From Sporolactobacillus sp. CQH2019 (GTDB taxonomy: Bacteria > Bacillota > Bacilli > Bacillales > Sporolactobacillaceae): a stretch of 64,000 nucleotides of DNA. Under the pieces are notes generated by a model. The model was not told the DNA's origin and did no database searches. It saw only the letters and a list, made by a program, of their open reading frames with translations. Location: assembly GCF_028765345.1 (NCBI RefSeq), contig NZ_JARAJZ010000001.1, positions 310,001-374,000 on the forward strand, in the 5' to 3' direction. Each line of letters begins with the position of its first letter. Position 1 is the first letter of the stretch. The translations under genes were made by a program, and so were the position numbers. Positions 44,264 through 53,650 of this stretch are shown here, one piece after another.

Positions 44264-44639
44264 TGTCAGACCTCCTGCAAATTCTTATCGTTCAGCTGCT
44301 GTTAATATTATAGCATGAATAGTCGGACGAGTCTCCGTTCTTTCCGGGGATGTGCCGCTCATGCAGCAGATCCGGATTTCCGGCTCGGTTTCAGGTCCGC
44401 GCCTGGCCCGAAGCAGCAGGCGCGCTGCCGGGCCTAGCTTCATCCGGGTTGCTGCCAGGCCGGGCCGCCACAGCCAGCCTCACTCGGGCCGCAGCCGTCC
44501 GCCGGCCTGAGGCCCGCACATGCCATTGCACGGCGGCGCCGAATTCTTTTTCCCCGCAGAGCGCTAATCTATATTATTATATATATAGCGTCCTCTCCTC
44601 CTTATTTTTATCGCAATATACGAACAAGAGGTTAACACC
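44264..44639. other. GC-rich intergenic region between fabI and the SEDS gene
   Basis: The 376 bases between two divergent genes. About 44370-44540 is markedly GC-rich with imperfect direct and inverted copies of CCGGGCC and GCAGCAGG-type sequence that could fold into hairpins. About 44570-44600 is AT-rich (TATATTATTATATATATA) and probably holds the promoter of the SEDS gene. An open frame on the plus strand (44350-44643) has no ribosome site and low-complexity composition, so I do not call a gene. Confidence 0.5.
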
Positions 44640-45803
44640 ATGAACAAAAATCTTCTCTCAAAAGTGGACTATACGCTTGTGTTGATCATTTTCATACTGG
44701 CCTGCATCAGCTTTATCTCGATTGCCAATGCTCCGCTCGAATCGGGCGGACGCGCGACGGAACTCGCTTATAAGCAGATCGGCTGGTATGCGTTCAGCGC
44801 CGTTGCCGCATTCCTTGTCATGCTGGCGGACTACGATCAATTCAAACAGATGCATTGGATTTTTTATGCTTTGGGGCTGATATTGCTGCTCGGTCTGACG
44901 TTTGCACAGCTCGGCGTGCCGGTTCCCCTTGCCAATACGACGAACGGCGCATGGAGCTGGTACAACATTCCCGCTGTCGGCGCCATTCAGCCATCGGAAT
45001 TTATGAAACTTTTTTTAATCGTGTCTCTCGGTTCAACTATTGACAGGCATCATGAGCTGTACCCGATCAGAGGCCGGTATGAAGACCTGCTCCTGCTCGG
45101 AAAGATGGCGCTCGTTTCTTTTCCGCCGCTCCTGCTCGTTTTTATCCAGCCTGATCTGGGGACCGCGCTGGTCATGTTCAGCATTATCCTTTCCATGATT
45201 ATAGTGAGCGGAATCGGCTGGAAGTGGATTGCCGGCATCGTGGCCGCGATCGGAAGCGGGCTGGCTTTTTTTGTCGTTTGCTGGATCAAGTTCCCGGCCG
45301 TTATCGATCTGATTTTAAAGGCGCACCAGAAAGACCGTTTTCTTGCCTGGACCAATCCTTACCAATATCAGAACCAGGAAGGATACCAGCTGATCCAGTC
45401 TCTGAATTCGATCGGTTCCGGCGAATTTTTCAATCACAGTTTTAACACATCCATTACTTTGCCGGAAGCTTATAATGACTTCATCTTCGCAATTATCGGC
45501 GGCAGTTTCGGATTCATCGGCAGCGTGGTCGTCATTCTGCTTTACTTCATTATGATCTACCAGATGATTCAGACGGCGATCCGGACGCATGATCCGTTCG
45601 GAAGCTATATCTGCACAGGCATTGTCGGCATGATCATGTTTCAGGTTTTCGAAAACATCGGCATGACCATCCAGCTCATGCCGGTTACGGGAATCACTCT
45701 CCCCTTTCTGAGTTACGGAGGCAGTTCGCTGCTTTCCAGCATGATCGCCGTCGGGCTTGTGCAAAGCGTGCGAATGCGGACACAGACTTATATGTTCACA
45801 TGA
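44640..45803 (+). CDS. SEDS-family peptidoglycan glycosyltransferase (FtsW/RodA/SpoVE)
   Basis: A 387-residue polytopic protein with about ten helices that polymerises lipid II with a partner class B PBP. Typical SEDS sequence includes GAIQPSEFMKLFLIV near residues 117-131, the conserved FIQPDLGTALVMF near 163-175, and the C-terminal block PVTGITLPFLSYGGSSLLSS near 351-370. The RBS AAGAGG precedes the ATG. I cannot decide between RodA (elongation) and another paralogue; no mreBCD or PBP gene lies next to it. A strong terminator follows. Confidence 0.92.
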   Translation: MNKNLLSKVDYTLVLIIFILACISFISIANAPLESGGRATELAYKQIGWYAFSAVAAFLVMLADYDQFKQMHWIFYALGLILLLGLTFAQLGVPVPLANTTNGAWSWYNIPAVGAIQPSEFMKLFLIVSLGSTIDRHHELYPIRGRYEDLLLLGKMALVSFPPLLLVFIQPDLGTALVMFSIILSMIIVSGIGWKWIAGIVAAIGSGLAFFVVCWIKFPAVIDLILKAHQKDRFLAWTNPYQYQNQEGYQLIQSLNSIGSGEFFNHSFNTSITLPEAYNDFIFAIIGGSFGFIGSVVVILLYFIMIYQMIQTAIRTHDPFGSYICTGIVGMIMFQVFENIGMTIQLMPVTGITLPFLSYGGSSLLSSMIAVGLVQSVRMRTQTYMFT

Positions 45804-45846
45804 AAAACACCGGGTGCATGATAAAAAAGCACCGGGTGTTTTTTTG
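45804..45846 (+). terminator. Terminator of the SEDS gene
   Basis: AACACCGGGTGC pairs with GCACCGGGTGTT (one mismatch) around an eleven-base loop, followed by a run of T. It begins right after the stop codon. Confidence 0.9.
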
Positions 45847-46013
45847 ATCCTGTACGGCGGAGCGGACCGAGGAATGCGGACTTTTCGATTGCCGCAGCCG
45901 AAAAGCATTTTGAGGCGGCCGCGGCGGGCTGGTCAAAAAACCCGGTTGAAAGAACATCGGACCCGGCTCGCGATCTGTTTTCCGAACAGCGGATTTATTT
46001 TTGTCCCCTCTTC

Positions 46014-46035
46014 CGGGCCGGCTGCAGCCGGCCCG
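46014..46035. repeat. 22-base perfect palindrome at the end of the pseudouridine synthase gene
   Basis: CGGGCCGGCTGCAGCCGGCCCG is a perfect palindrome starting two bases beyond the stop of the gene at 46037. It could form a stable stem, but the T run of a normal terminator is missing. Confidence 0.6.
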
Positions 46036-46036
46036 T

Positions 46037-46999
46037 TTATATCTTTTCCAGATTAATCGTCCCGCCGGCGAGACGCGCCATATCCTCGGGATACAGTGCG
46101 TGCAGATGAAAGGGCCGGCCGGTTAATGGATGGACAAAAACCAGTTCAAAACTGTGGAGTGCCTGTCGGCCGATTTTATCGGCCGGTCCCCCGTACAAAT
46201 CGTCTCCAAGCAGCGGATGGCCGATCGATGAAAAGTGAACGCGGATCTGATGCGTCCGCCCCGTCTGCAGACGGACGGCAACCAGTGTTCTGTCGGCATA
46301 GCGTTTCAGTACTTTGTAGTGCGTGATTGAACGCTTGCCCGACTGCCAGTCGATTGCCCGTTCAATCGCACTTCCGTCTTTACGCCCGATCGGCGCGTCA
46401 ATTGTCCCTTCGGACTCTTCCAGCACCCCGTCGGCAAACGCCAGATAGCGGCGCTGAATTTCCTTCCGTTTCTGCATCCTGAAGAATCGTTCATGACTGA
46501 ATCGGTGTTTCGCGACCAGCATCAGCCCCGATGTATTGCGGTCCAGTCTGTTAATAATGTGAACGGTCGACGGCAGATTTTCTTTTTGAAAATGGGCAAG
46601 TAGTCCATTGGCCAGTGTCTTCGATGGATATTGGTGTGACGGGATCACAGGTATTCCCGCCGGCTTATCGATCACCAGCAGGCAGTCGTCTTCGTACACG
46701 ATCTTCAGAGGCATGCTGCTGGCAACCAGAAAATGGCTCGGCGTTTCGGGAGGAAACAGGATCGTCAGCACCTCCCCTTCCTTCAACACATGGCGAACGG
46801 TCCGGTCTTCGCCGTCAATCAGCAGATGGCCGCCCTTGTATTTAATGGCGGAAAGTGTCCGGTGCGATATTTTCATTTCTTTTCTTAAAAAGTCCAGCAT
46901 CGGCACACCGTGATACGATGCATCGATTCTCTTTTCAATGCGATAGCTAGGTTCTTCCATACGATTCTGGGACCGTCGGGCGGTCCGATCCTGATTCAC
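46037..46999 (-). CDS. RluD-family pseudouridine synthase (YjbO-like)
   Basis: A 320-residue enzyme that isomerises uridine in ribosomal or transfer RNA. The RluA/RluD catalytic motif is HIINRLDRNTSG, with catalytic Asp153; VIDKPAGIPV near 109-118 and LQTGRTHQIRVHF near 245-257 are also standard. An S4-like domain covers about residues 35-90. The start is GTG at 46999 with GGAAAGG upstream; an ATG 13 codons later lacks a ribosome site. It follows the NAD kinase gene by 50 bases, as yjbO follows yjbN in B. subtilis, so an operon is likely. Target site unknown. Confidence 0.93.
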   Translation of the reverse strand: MNQDRTARRSQNRMEEPSYRIEKRIDASYHGVPMLDFLRKEMKISHRTLSAIKYKGGHLLIDGEDRTVRHVLKEGEVLTILFPPETPSHFLVASSMPLKIVYEDDCLLVIDKPAGIPVIPSHQYPSKTLANGLLAHFQKENLPSTVHIINRLDRNTSGLMLVAKHRFSHERFFRMQKRKEIQRRYLAFADGVLEESEGTIDAPIGRKDGSAIERAIDWQSGKRSITHYKVLKRYADRTLVAVRLQTGRTHQIRVHFSSIGHPLLGDDLYGGPADKIGRQALHSFELVFVHPLTGRPFHLHALYPEDMARLAGGTINLEKI

Positions 47000-47049
47000 T
47001 CGCCTTTCCTTTGTTTTTGCCGGTCATGATCGCGGACGCTTCCCCGGGT

Positions 47050-47895
47050 TCATCCGATGAATGAATCTCTGACACGGCGCCAGAACGGGAACGGACGGAA
47101 TCTGGCAAAACGGATTTTTTCTCTTGCGACGACAAATTCAATCTGCCTGACATGATGATGCAGCGTCGATAAATGGTCAATCGTCACATTAAAACGCTCG
47201 TCCGTAACCGGCCTGACCTGACAATGATGATGTTTCGGCAGAATAACCGGAGAGCCAAGCGTCCGGTATACACGGTTATTGATCGAAGCAATTTCCGCAA
47301 GCTGTATCGATGCAAGCGACGGATGGATAATCGCCCCTGCAAGGCCTTTATTATAAGCAGTCGACCCGGTCGGCGTCGAAAAACAGAGTCCGTCTCCCCT
47401 AAAAGTCTCAAATTTCTCCTCCCGGATCAGCACTTCGGCAGCGAGCAGCCCTTCGGCACTCCTGACTGTGCATTCATTCAAGGCAAGATAGCTCGCTTCC
47501 TTATTGCCGTCCGTGTAGCTGACCGCGACCTGAAGCAGCGGATATTCCACAATTTTAAAACTGTTTCTGGCAATCGAAATGACCAGCTTTTCGACCTCCG
47601 CCGCCGTCCAGTCGGCATAGAAGCCCAGATGGCCGGTATGTACGCCGACGAAGGAGGTGTCGTTCAGCCGGTGGACATACCGGTGAAAAGCCTGCAGCAT
47701 CGTCCCGTCGCCGCCCACCGAAATCACGATGTCCGGCTCTTTCTCGTCATATCTTAATTGAAAATCGGTCAGATAGTCGCAGATCCGTTTCCTGAGTTCA
47801 TTTGAAAACGAGTCGTCTCTTGTCTCCACGGCAAATGATTTAAGCCGGCCCGCGGGGATGCCGACCGCCAGTGTTGTCTCTTCTTTTTCGTCCAT
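47050..47895 (-). CDS. nadK: NAD kinase (YjbN-like)
   Basis: Makes NADP from NAD and ATP. The enzyme has 281 residues, near the usual Bacillus length. The family GGDGT motif is at 61-65, ALNECTVRS near 137, and the diagnostic [15 protein letters not shown] near 172-186. The RBS AAGGAG lies eleven bases before the ATG. It is in a co-directional run with the small alarmone synthetase upstream and the pseudouridine synthase downstream, the order yjbM-yjbN-yjbO of B. subtilis. Gene names ppnK and nadF are also used. Confidence 0.95.
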   Translation of the reverse strand: MDEKEETTLAVGIPAGRLKSFAVETRDDSFSNELRKRICDYLTDFQLRYDEKEPDIVISVGGDGTMLQAFHRYVHRLNDTSFVGVHTGHLGFYADWTAAEVEKLVISIARNSFKIVEYPLLQVAVSYTDGNKEASYLALNECTVRSAEGLLAAEVLIREEKFETFRGDGLCFSTPTGSTAYNKGLAGAIIHPSLASIQLAEIASINNRVYRTLGSPVILPKHHHCQVRPVTDERFNVTIDHLSTLHHHVRQIEFVVAREKIRFARFRPFPFWRRVRDSFIG

Positions 47896-47963
47896 TCCTC
47901 TCCGAACTCCTTCCGCACGCAGCGTGAATGCCTCATGCCGGGCTTTTGCTCTTTTCTTTATTT

Positions 47964-48587
47964 CTATTCTTCATCTGTCTTTTTCTGTGAAAAATGCTGC
48001 TGAGCGGTCAAAATCTCCTCACGGATCTGCGACATTTCTTCGTCGAGCCGAAAGGCCGCCTCCGCGGCCCTCAGCAGGCGGGTCTTTACATCGGCCGGAA
48101 TATTGCCCTGATATTTATAGTTCAATGAGTGCTCGATTGTCGCCCAAAAATTCATGGCCAGTGTCCGGACCTGAATCTCCGCAAGAATTTTTTTCTCGCC
48201 GGTGATGGTCTGAAGCGGATATTGAACAACGACGTGATAAGAGCGGTAACCGCTCTCCTTTTTTTCTTTGATGTAGTCTTTTTCCTCAACGACATGCATA
48301 TCCGTTCGGCTGCGAATCATCTCGACCACTTTCATGATATCGTCGACAAACTGGCAGGTTACGCGAAGGCCGGCCAGATCCTGCATCCGAGTGCTCAGCT
48401 GGCTCAGCGGAATGCCTCTGCGTCCGGCTTTTTCAAGAATACTTGCTACCGGTTTCACCCGTCCGGTAACGCTTTCAATCGGTGAATCCCGCAGCGCGAT
48501 CCTGTAAAAATCACGATACCCGCCCAGTTTGACCTTAAGTTCATCAACCGCCTGTCTGTACGGTGCAAGAAAAACGTCCCATTCCAT
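47964..48587 (-). CDS. relQ: Small (p)ppGpp synthetase, RelQ/SasB type (YjbM)
   Basis: A 207-residue single-domain alarmone synthetase that makes ppGpp or pppGpp and lacks hydrolase, TGS and ACT domains. Motifs present are [17 protein letters not shown] near 43-59, [14 protein letters not shown] near 70-83, [13 protein letters not shown] near 111, and AEIQVRT with the later IEHSLNYKY near 149-160. Length and C-terminal helices fit RelQ rather than RelP. It is followed within 69 bases by NAD kinase. In B. subtilis the gene is also called yjbM or sasB. Confidence 0.94.
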   Translation of the reverse strand: MEWDVFLAPYRQAVDELKVKLGGYRDFYRIALRDSPIESVTGRVKPVASILEKAGRRGIPLSQLSTRMQDLAGLRVTCQFVDDIMKVVEMIRSRTDMHVVEEKDYIKEKKESGYRSYHVVVQYPLQTITGEKKILAEIQVRTLAMNFWATIEHSLNYKYQGNIPADVKTRLLRAAEAAFRLDEEMSQIREEILTAQQHFSQKKTDEE

Positions 48588-48775
48588 TCCTGATCACTCC
48601 AGCTGTAAATTACGCAACAATCATCTTATGTTAAAAGGCAGGCATGCATCCTCCCCGGTCGAAAATTAACTTTAAGAACGGTTGTTTCTTCATCACCATT
48701 ATGTCATAATTTAAGAGAACTTACGAGTTTATCAAATTGAACGTACGGAACGCAGCCGTCAAGGAGTAATCACGC

Positions 48776-49366
48776 ATGGCTCAGGAATTGGAAATAGAAT
48801 TTAAAAACATGCTGACTCCGGAAGAGTTCTCATCTCTTTGCCGGAAGTTCAGTTTGGACGCTTCTTCTTTTTTCAAACAGGTCAATGACTATTTCGATAC
48901 GCCGACCTTTGCACTTCGCGAGAAAAAATCGGCGCTGCGCATCCGGCATATCGACGGCCGGCACGATCTGACCCTGAAACAGCCTCATGAGAGCGCTATT
49001 CTGGAGACACATCAGTGGCTCTCTGACGAAGAAAGCCTTAATCTGATTCATTTCGGCGTCATACCGGCCGGAAATGTCGAACAGGCGATCACCGATATGG
49101 ATATTAATGTGGATCATCTGATCCATATCGGCGAACTGACGACGTTGCGCACACAGTTTCCTTACAAAAACGGCCAATTATTTATCGATCACAGTTATTA
49201 TTTTGAGCACAATGATTATGAATTGGAATTTGAGGCAGAAGATCGCCGGACAGGCTGTCTTCTTTTCGAGGAACTGCTGTCGCAATGCTCGATTCCGCGC
49301 AGGCCGTCAAAGAACAAAATGATGCGTCTTTATCAGGCACTTCGGGAAAAGGGAGCTGATCTTTGA
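48776..49366 (+). CDS. yjbK: CYTH-domain protein (YjbK-like)
   Basis: A 196-residue protein with the CYTH/triphosphate tunnel signature ELEIEFKNML (EXEXK near residues 4-9), then DYFDTPTFALREKKSALRIR near 39-58 and DLTLKQP near 64. CYTH proteins bind polyphosphate-type ligands; B. subtilis YjbK is thought to be a polyphosphate or triphosphate hydrolase-like protein, but activity is uncertain. AAGGAG lies before the ATG. It is divergent from relQ and overlaps the transglycosylase gene by one base (TGATG), as expected for the yjbK-region order. Confidence 0.9.
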   Translation: MAQELEIEFKNMLTPEEFSSLCRKFSLDASSFFKQVNDYFDTPTFALREKKSALRIRHIDGRHDLTLKQPHESAILETHQWLSDEESLNLIHFGVIPAGNVEQAITDMDINVDHLIHIGELTTLRTQFPYKNGQLFIDHSYYFEHNDYELEFEAEDRRTGCLLFEELLSQCSIPRRPSKNKMMRLYQALREKGADL

Positions 49367-50124
49367 TGGCGATCGATCCAGGCACTTTATCACAGCTTTT
49401 GTCCCTGGAGATATCCGGAAATGCCGCTGCACCGGATACTTTTTCGTCTCAGACAGGAAACAATGATTTCTCGGCTATTCTGAATGAACTGATGTTTCTT
49501 ATGGAAATGCCTGTGACGGGGCAGAGCGGTACGACGGAAGCAACGGCCTCCTCCGGCAGCAGTGCCGCCGGTACGGCAGACGAGCTGTGGCGGCAGCTCG
49601 CTGCTTCCGTTCCTCTTTCCGGCCGCACGGCAGCCGCTGCTGCGGCAAGCCGGACACAGCAGAACGGCACGGTGAATGCAGCGACGCTTGCTGCCGCCGG
49701 AACGGAAAACACGGCGAAGGCGGGGTCGCCTTCCTACAGCGGAATCATCGACGCGATGAGCAAAAAATATTCGGTGGACGCACGGCTGATTTCATCCGTA
49801 ATCGCGGCGGAGTCCGGCGGCAATCCGAATGCAACGAGCGCCGCCGGGGCACAGGGCCTGATGCAGTTAATGCCGGGAACCGCCCGATCTCTCGGTGTTT
49901 CCAACGCCTATGATCCTGTTCAGAATGTTGAAGGCGGCACAAAATATTTAAGAAAACTGCTGAATCAGTTCGGCGGGAACACGAGCCTGGCCGTCGCCGC
50001 ATACAACGCCGGCGCCGGCAATGTATCGAAGTACGGCGGGATTCCCCCTTTCGCCGAAACACAGGCCTATGTCAAACGCGTGCTGAACGGATTTAACTCG
50101 GAAAGCCGGCAGGCGTCCGTATGA
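49366..50124 (+). CDS. Lytic transglycosylase, SLT domain (YjbJ-like)
   Basis: A 252-residue protein whose C-terminal 120 residues are a goose-lysozyme-like SLT domain. AAESGGNPNATSAAGAQGLM carries the catalytic Glu near residue 146, followed by QLMPGTARSLG, NVEGGTKYLRKLLNQF and AVAAYNAGAGNV. The N-terminal 120 residues are a low-complexity linker rich in Ala, Ser and Thr without an obvious signal peptide, which is unusual for a wall enzyme. The ATG at 49366 overlaps the yjbK stop; the TTG just before it is an alternative. It would cleave peptidoglycan glycan strands. Confidence 0.9.
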   Translation: MAIDPGTLSQLLSLEISGNAAAPDTFSSQTGNNDFSAILNELMFLMEMPVTGQSGTTEATASSGSSAAGTADELWRQLAASVPLSGRTAAAAAASRTQQNGTVNAATLAAAGTENTAKAGSPSYSGIIDAMSKKYSVDARLISSVIAAESGGNPNATSAAGAQGLMQLMPGTARSLGVSNAYDPVQNVEGGTKYLRKLLNQFGGNTSLAVAAYNAGAGNVSKYGGIPPFAETQAYVKRVLNGFNSESRQASV

Positions 50125-50321
50125 TCCGGCAGACAGGAAAAAGCTGCGCCGGGCTGCACAGACGAAGCTTCCTTTGCAGGTGCGGAACGCATCAATTCTG
50201 TCCGGCCGTTTTAATTTTATACTGATCGCACACAAATACAGCCGGTACGGGAAGCTGCAGACACGCTCCCGATACCGGTCGTTTTACTGTATGCCATTGA
50301 AAAACCGGTTGACTGAGGACC

Positions 50322-52016
50322 TTAAAAGGCACGGTCGTCAATCCGCTCCAGCCATGAGGCGGCGGCATCGATCACGGATTCCACACAGCCCTTTTCAAAA
50401 GGAGAGACCAGCCCCGCCTCCTTCACGAGCTCTAAAAACGGGCGGCTTCCCCCCAGCTTGCAAAGATGAAGATAATCCTTCCAGGCTCCCTTGTAATCTT
50501 TCTGCAGTTTCATCCAGAACTCCAGGGCGCACACCTGCGCCAATGTATAATCAATATAATAGAACGGAGATTCATAAATATGTCCCTGCTTCTGCCAGAA
50601 GCCGCCGCGCTCAAGAAAATCAAAACCGTCGTAGTCCCGTTGCGGCAAATATTTTTCCTCTATCTTCTTCCATGCCTGTTTCCTTGCGGCCGGCGTCAGT
50701 TCAGGATGTTCATAGACGACATGCTGGAATTCATCGACAGCGACGCCGTAAGGCAGAAATAAGAGTGTACCGCTCAAATGAGAAAATTTACGTTTCTCGG
50801 TATCCTCCTGAAAAAACAGATTCATCCACGGCCACGTGAAAAACTCCATACTCATCGAATGGATCTCGGCTCCTTCATAAGTCGGCCAGCAATATTCAGG
50901 GCTGGCGAAATGTGTCGAGTAAACCTGAAACGCATGGCCCGCCTCATGAGTCAGAACATCGACATCGCCGGATGTTCCATTGAAGTTAGAAAAAATAAAC
51001 GGAGACTCATAATCGAAAAGATAGGTACAGTAACCGCCTCCTGCCTTTCCTTTTTTTGCCAGAAGGTCCATCAGATGGCGGTCGATCATGAAATGAAAAA
51101 ATTCGCCTGTTTCCGGAGACAGTTCTTCATACATCTTCTTTCCGTTCCTAATGATCCATTGCGAATCACCTTTCGGAACGGCATTTCCGGATCTGAAGTT
51201 AAACGCTTCATCATAATATTTCAGCGTGCCGACTCCGATTCTCTTCTGCTGGCGTTCATACAGCCGGTTTGCAACCGGAACGACATTTTTACGGATCTGC
51301 TCCCGATACGCCGCGACCATCTTTTTATCATATCCGATCCGCGCCATCCGGTAATAGCTGAGATCGGCATAGTTTTCAAATCCGAGTTTGCGGGCAATTT
51401 CCGTGCGGATCTTCACTAAATGATCGTAAATGTCATCAAATTCCGCCTCATGTTCGGCAAAATAACCAAAACGGGCCTCTGCTGCAGCCTTCCGCCTCGC
51501 CCGATCCGGAACCTCCGTAAACGGGCCGAGCTGAGCGAGCGTGCGCTCTTCACCTTCAAAAGAAATTTTTGCGGCGGCAATCAGTTCCGTGTATTTGGAA
51601 GCCCATTTATTCTCCTGCTGCATCAGGGGAATGACTGCCGGAGAGAAGGATTTGAGCTGGGCCTCTGCCAGGGCAAACAGTTGATGCCCCCATTTTTTTT
51701 CGAGATCGCCCCTGAACGGGGAATCCAGAAGCAGCCGGTAGTATTGCGTTGTCTTCCCTTCGAAAATCGGCAGAGTCTCATCCATAAAGTCATTTTCCGC
51801 CTTATAGAAGGGATCGTCCGTATTGACGGTATGCTTGATTTCGACAAGGTTATACATCGTATCCAGATGCTTGCGCAGTGCGTTGATCTTTTCTGCCGCG
51901 CTTTCGGCTTCGGCCGCCGAACCGGCGGTGCCGAACGCAGCGAAAGCCGCCTCGAATGCCTTTTCGCAGGATCCGACATCCGGCCGTTCATATTTGTACT
52001 CTTCAAATGTCGTCAA
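50322..52016 (-). CDS. M3-family oligoendopeptidase
   Basis: A 564-residue zinc metallopeptidase of family M3. The zinc site HEAGHAFQVYS lies at about 357-367 and the third ligand region follows in the helix near GAEIHSMSMEFFTW. It is a cytosolic enzyme that would trim short peptides. It is distinct from the PepF protein at 57586-59400. The start is ambiguous: TTG at 52016 gives MTTFEEYKYERP and fits family alignments, while GTG at 52025 sits on the ribosome site AGAGGG. It lies inside the otherwise conserved yjb block. Confidence 0.9.
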   Translation of the reverse strand: MTTFEEYKYERPDVGSCEKAFEAAFAAFGTAGSAAEAESAAEKINALRKHLDTMYNLVEIKHTVNTDDPFYKAENDFMDETLPIFEGKTTQYYRLLLDSPFRGDLEKKWGHQLFALAEAQLKSFSPAVIPLMQQENKWASKYTELIAAAKISFEGEERTLAQLGPFTEVPDRARRKAAAEARFGYFAEHEAEFDDIYDHLVKIRTEIARKLGFENYADLSYYRMARIGYDKKMVAAYREQIRKNVVPVANRLYERQQKRIGVGTLKYYDEAFNFRSGNAVPKGDSQWIIRNGKKMYEELSPETGEFFHFMIDRHLMDLLAKKGKAGGGYCTYLFDYESPFIFSNFNGTSGDVDVLTHEAGHAFQVYSTHFASPEYCWPTYEGAEIHSMSMEFFTWPWMNLFFQEDTEKRKFSHLSGTLLFLPYGVAVDEFQHVVYEHPELTPAARKQAWKKIEEKYLPQRDYDGFDFLERGGFWQKQGHIYESPFYYIDYTLAQVCALEFWMKLQKDYKGAWKDYLHLCKLGGSRPFLELVKEAGLVSPFEKGCVESVIDAAASWLERIDDRAF

Positions 52017-52200
52017 CAAAAACACCCTCTTTGTCCATAATCACGTACAGACGGTTTGCATACATCCCATGAGAATGATCCCGGCAGCCGTTATCCTTCG
52101 TTCTTCAGACACGTATCCGTCACCTTATCTTATATTATACAAATATTGCACAAAAAATCAGCAGCGAACGTCCGGCCGGACCATTCAAAGTTCCGGGTTT

Positions 52201-53448
52201 TTAAATATGCTGGCCGACGATTCTATGCTGATGATGGCTGTGGCGGCGGGGGTGATGATTTTTGTCTGTTATCAACCTGCCGACGGCAAAGGAAAGCAGA
52301 ACGCCGGCCGAACAGATCAATGCAACCATGGAAACAACGCCCGCCCAGCCGAAACGCGCGAGAAAAATTCCCCCGACGGAACCCTCAACACTGGATCCCA
52401 CATAGTAGAACAACAGATAAAGAGACGCGGACTGTGCCTTTTCGCGGCGGTTTGCGAGAATGCCGACCCAGCTGCTGGCGACGGAATGGCCGCCGAAAAA
52501 GCCGAAAGTAAAGACAGCGAGGCCGATGATTTTCACAATCAGCGGCGCACTCATCGTGATCAGAAGGCCGGCCACCATCAGCGACAGACAGAAGGCAACC
52601 ACTCCCGCCCGGCTCACACGATCGGACAGTCTGCCCATCCAGGCGGAACTGAATGTGCCGACCAGAAAGATGAGGAAGATAAAACCGACAAAAGTCTGGC
52701 TCAGATTGTATGGCGGCTGCATCAACGGGATACCTATATAATTATAAGCCGTGACAAAACCGCCCATCAGAATAAAACCGAGGCAATAAATCAGGACAAG
52801 TGCAGGCGACTCAATATTCTCAATAAAGCCTGCCGTCGTTCGCTTCAATGAAATTTTATTGGCATCAAAATGCCTTGATCTTGGCAGGAATAGAATAAAC
52901 AGGGCACACATGACCATATTCAGCAAGCCGAGAAATCCGATAGCCGCGTTCCACGAATAGGCATCGCTGACAGTGCCGACGATCAGGCGTCCGGCCAGTC
53001 CGCCGAGGCTGTTGCCGCTGACGTAAATCCCGATGACATAGCCGAGACAGCGCTTATCGAACTCTTCATTGATGTAAGCCATAGCAATGGACGGATATCC
53101 GGCCAGCATCGCTCCCTGGATGAAGCGGACGGCGACCAAAAGCGGAAGATAGTGAATAAAACCGACGGCAAAACAAAGGACGGCCGATGAACCGAGCGCG
53201 AGCGTCATGATTTTTTTCCGATCGAACATGCCTGAAGTAAAGGATACAAAAAACAGGAAAATAGCGAGAGCGCCGGTAGCCGCCGAAAGCGTCAGGCTCG
53301 CTGCCGCAGGAGAAACGTGAAACTGCGCGGCAATGACGGCGATCACCGGCTGTGTGCTGTATAAATCCGCATACATGATGAAGCTTCCCAGAAAAAGGGC
53401 AATCAATGTTTTTCTAAAATCCCTGTTCTCTGGTGAAAGATAATCCAT
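52201..53448 (-). CDS. MFS transporter, YnfM/arabinose-efflux type
   Basis: A 415-residue membrane protein with twelve helices. Typical MFS sequence includes FDRKKIMTLALGSSAVLC near residues 73-90 (motif A position), RFIQGAMLAGYPS near 108, and the second-half loop MGRLSDRVSRAGV near 272. The group is usually annotated as an arabinose- or drug-efflux type, but substrates are unknown. A ribosome site GGGATGG precedes the ATG. It is divergent from a LysR gene, with a perfect inverted repeat between them, so regulation by that protein is likely. Confidence 0.9.
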   Translation of the reverse strand: MDYLSPENRDFRKTLIALFLGSFIMYADLYSTQPVIAVIAAQFHVSPAAASLTLSAATGALAIFLFFVSFTSGMFDRKKIMTLALGSSAVLCFAVGFIHYLPLLVAVRFIQGAMLAGYPSIAMAYINEEFDKRCLGYVIGIYVSGNSLGGLAGRLIVGTVSDAYSWNAAIGFLGLLNMVMCALFILFLPRSRHFDANKISLKRTTAGFIENIESPALVLIYCLGFILMGGFVTAYNYIGIPLMQPPYNLSQTFVGFIFLIFLVGTFSSAWMGRLSDRVSRAGVVAFCLSLMVAGLLITMSAPLIVKIIGLAVFTFGFFGGHSVASSWVGILANRREKAQSASLYLLFYYVGSSVEGSVGGIFLARFGWAGVVSMVALICSAGVLLSFAVGRLITDKNHHPRRHSHHQHRIVGQHI

Positions 53449-53521
53449 GAAATGTCCATCCCTTCCCTTTTGTCGGTATTTCTCATACTATGACAGATTA
53501 TTAATAATGTCTAATTGATAT

Positions 53522-53542
53522 TGTGCATGCCATCCATGCACA
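53522..53542. promoter_or_regulatory. Candidate LysR operator between MFS and LysR genes
   Basis: TGTGCATG (53522-53529) and CATGCACA (53535-53542) form a perfect eight-base inverted repeat with a five-base spacer, lying between the divergent transporter and regulator genes. Confidence 0.65.
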
Positions 53543-53650
53543 GCGGTCATATTGTGGTATCTTATATAGGGGGGACAGGCCGGTTCATTGCTCAAAAAAA
53601 GTTCCCCTGCAAAATCACGTCTGCCCTCATCCATCCAAGGAGTGATTGAT

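Noticed and set aside
44350-44643. 97-aa plus-strand frame upstream of the SEDS gene
   Set aside because: Low-complexity, GC-driven, no ribosome site, and it would overlap the SEDS start.
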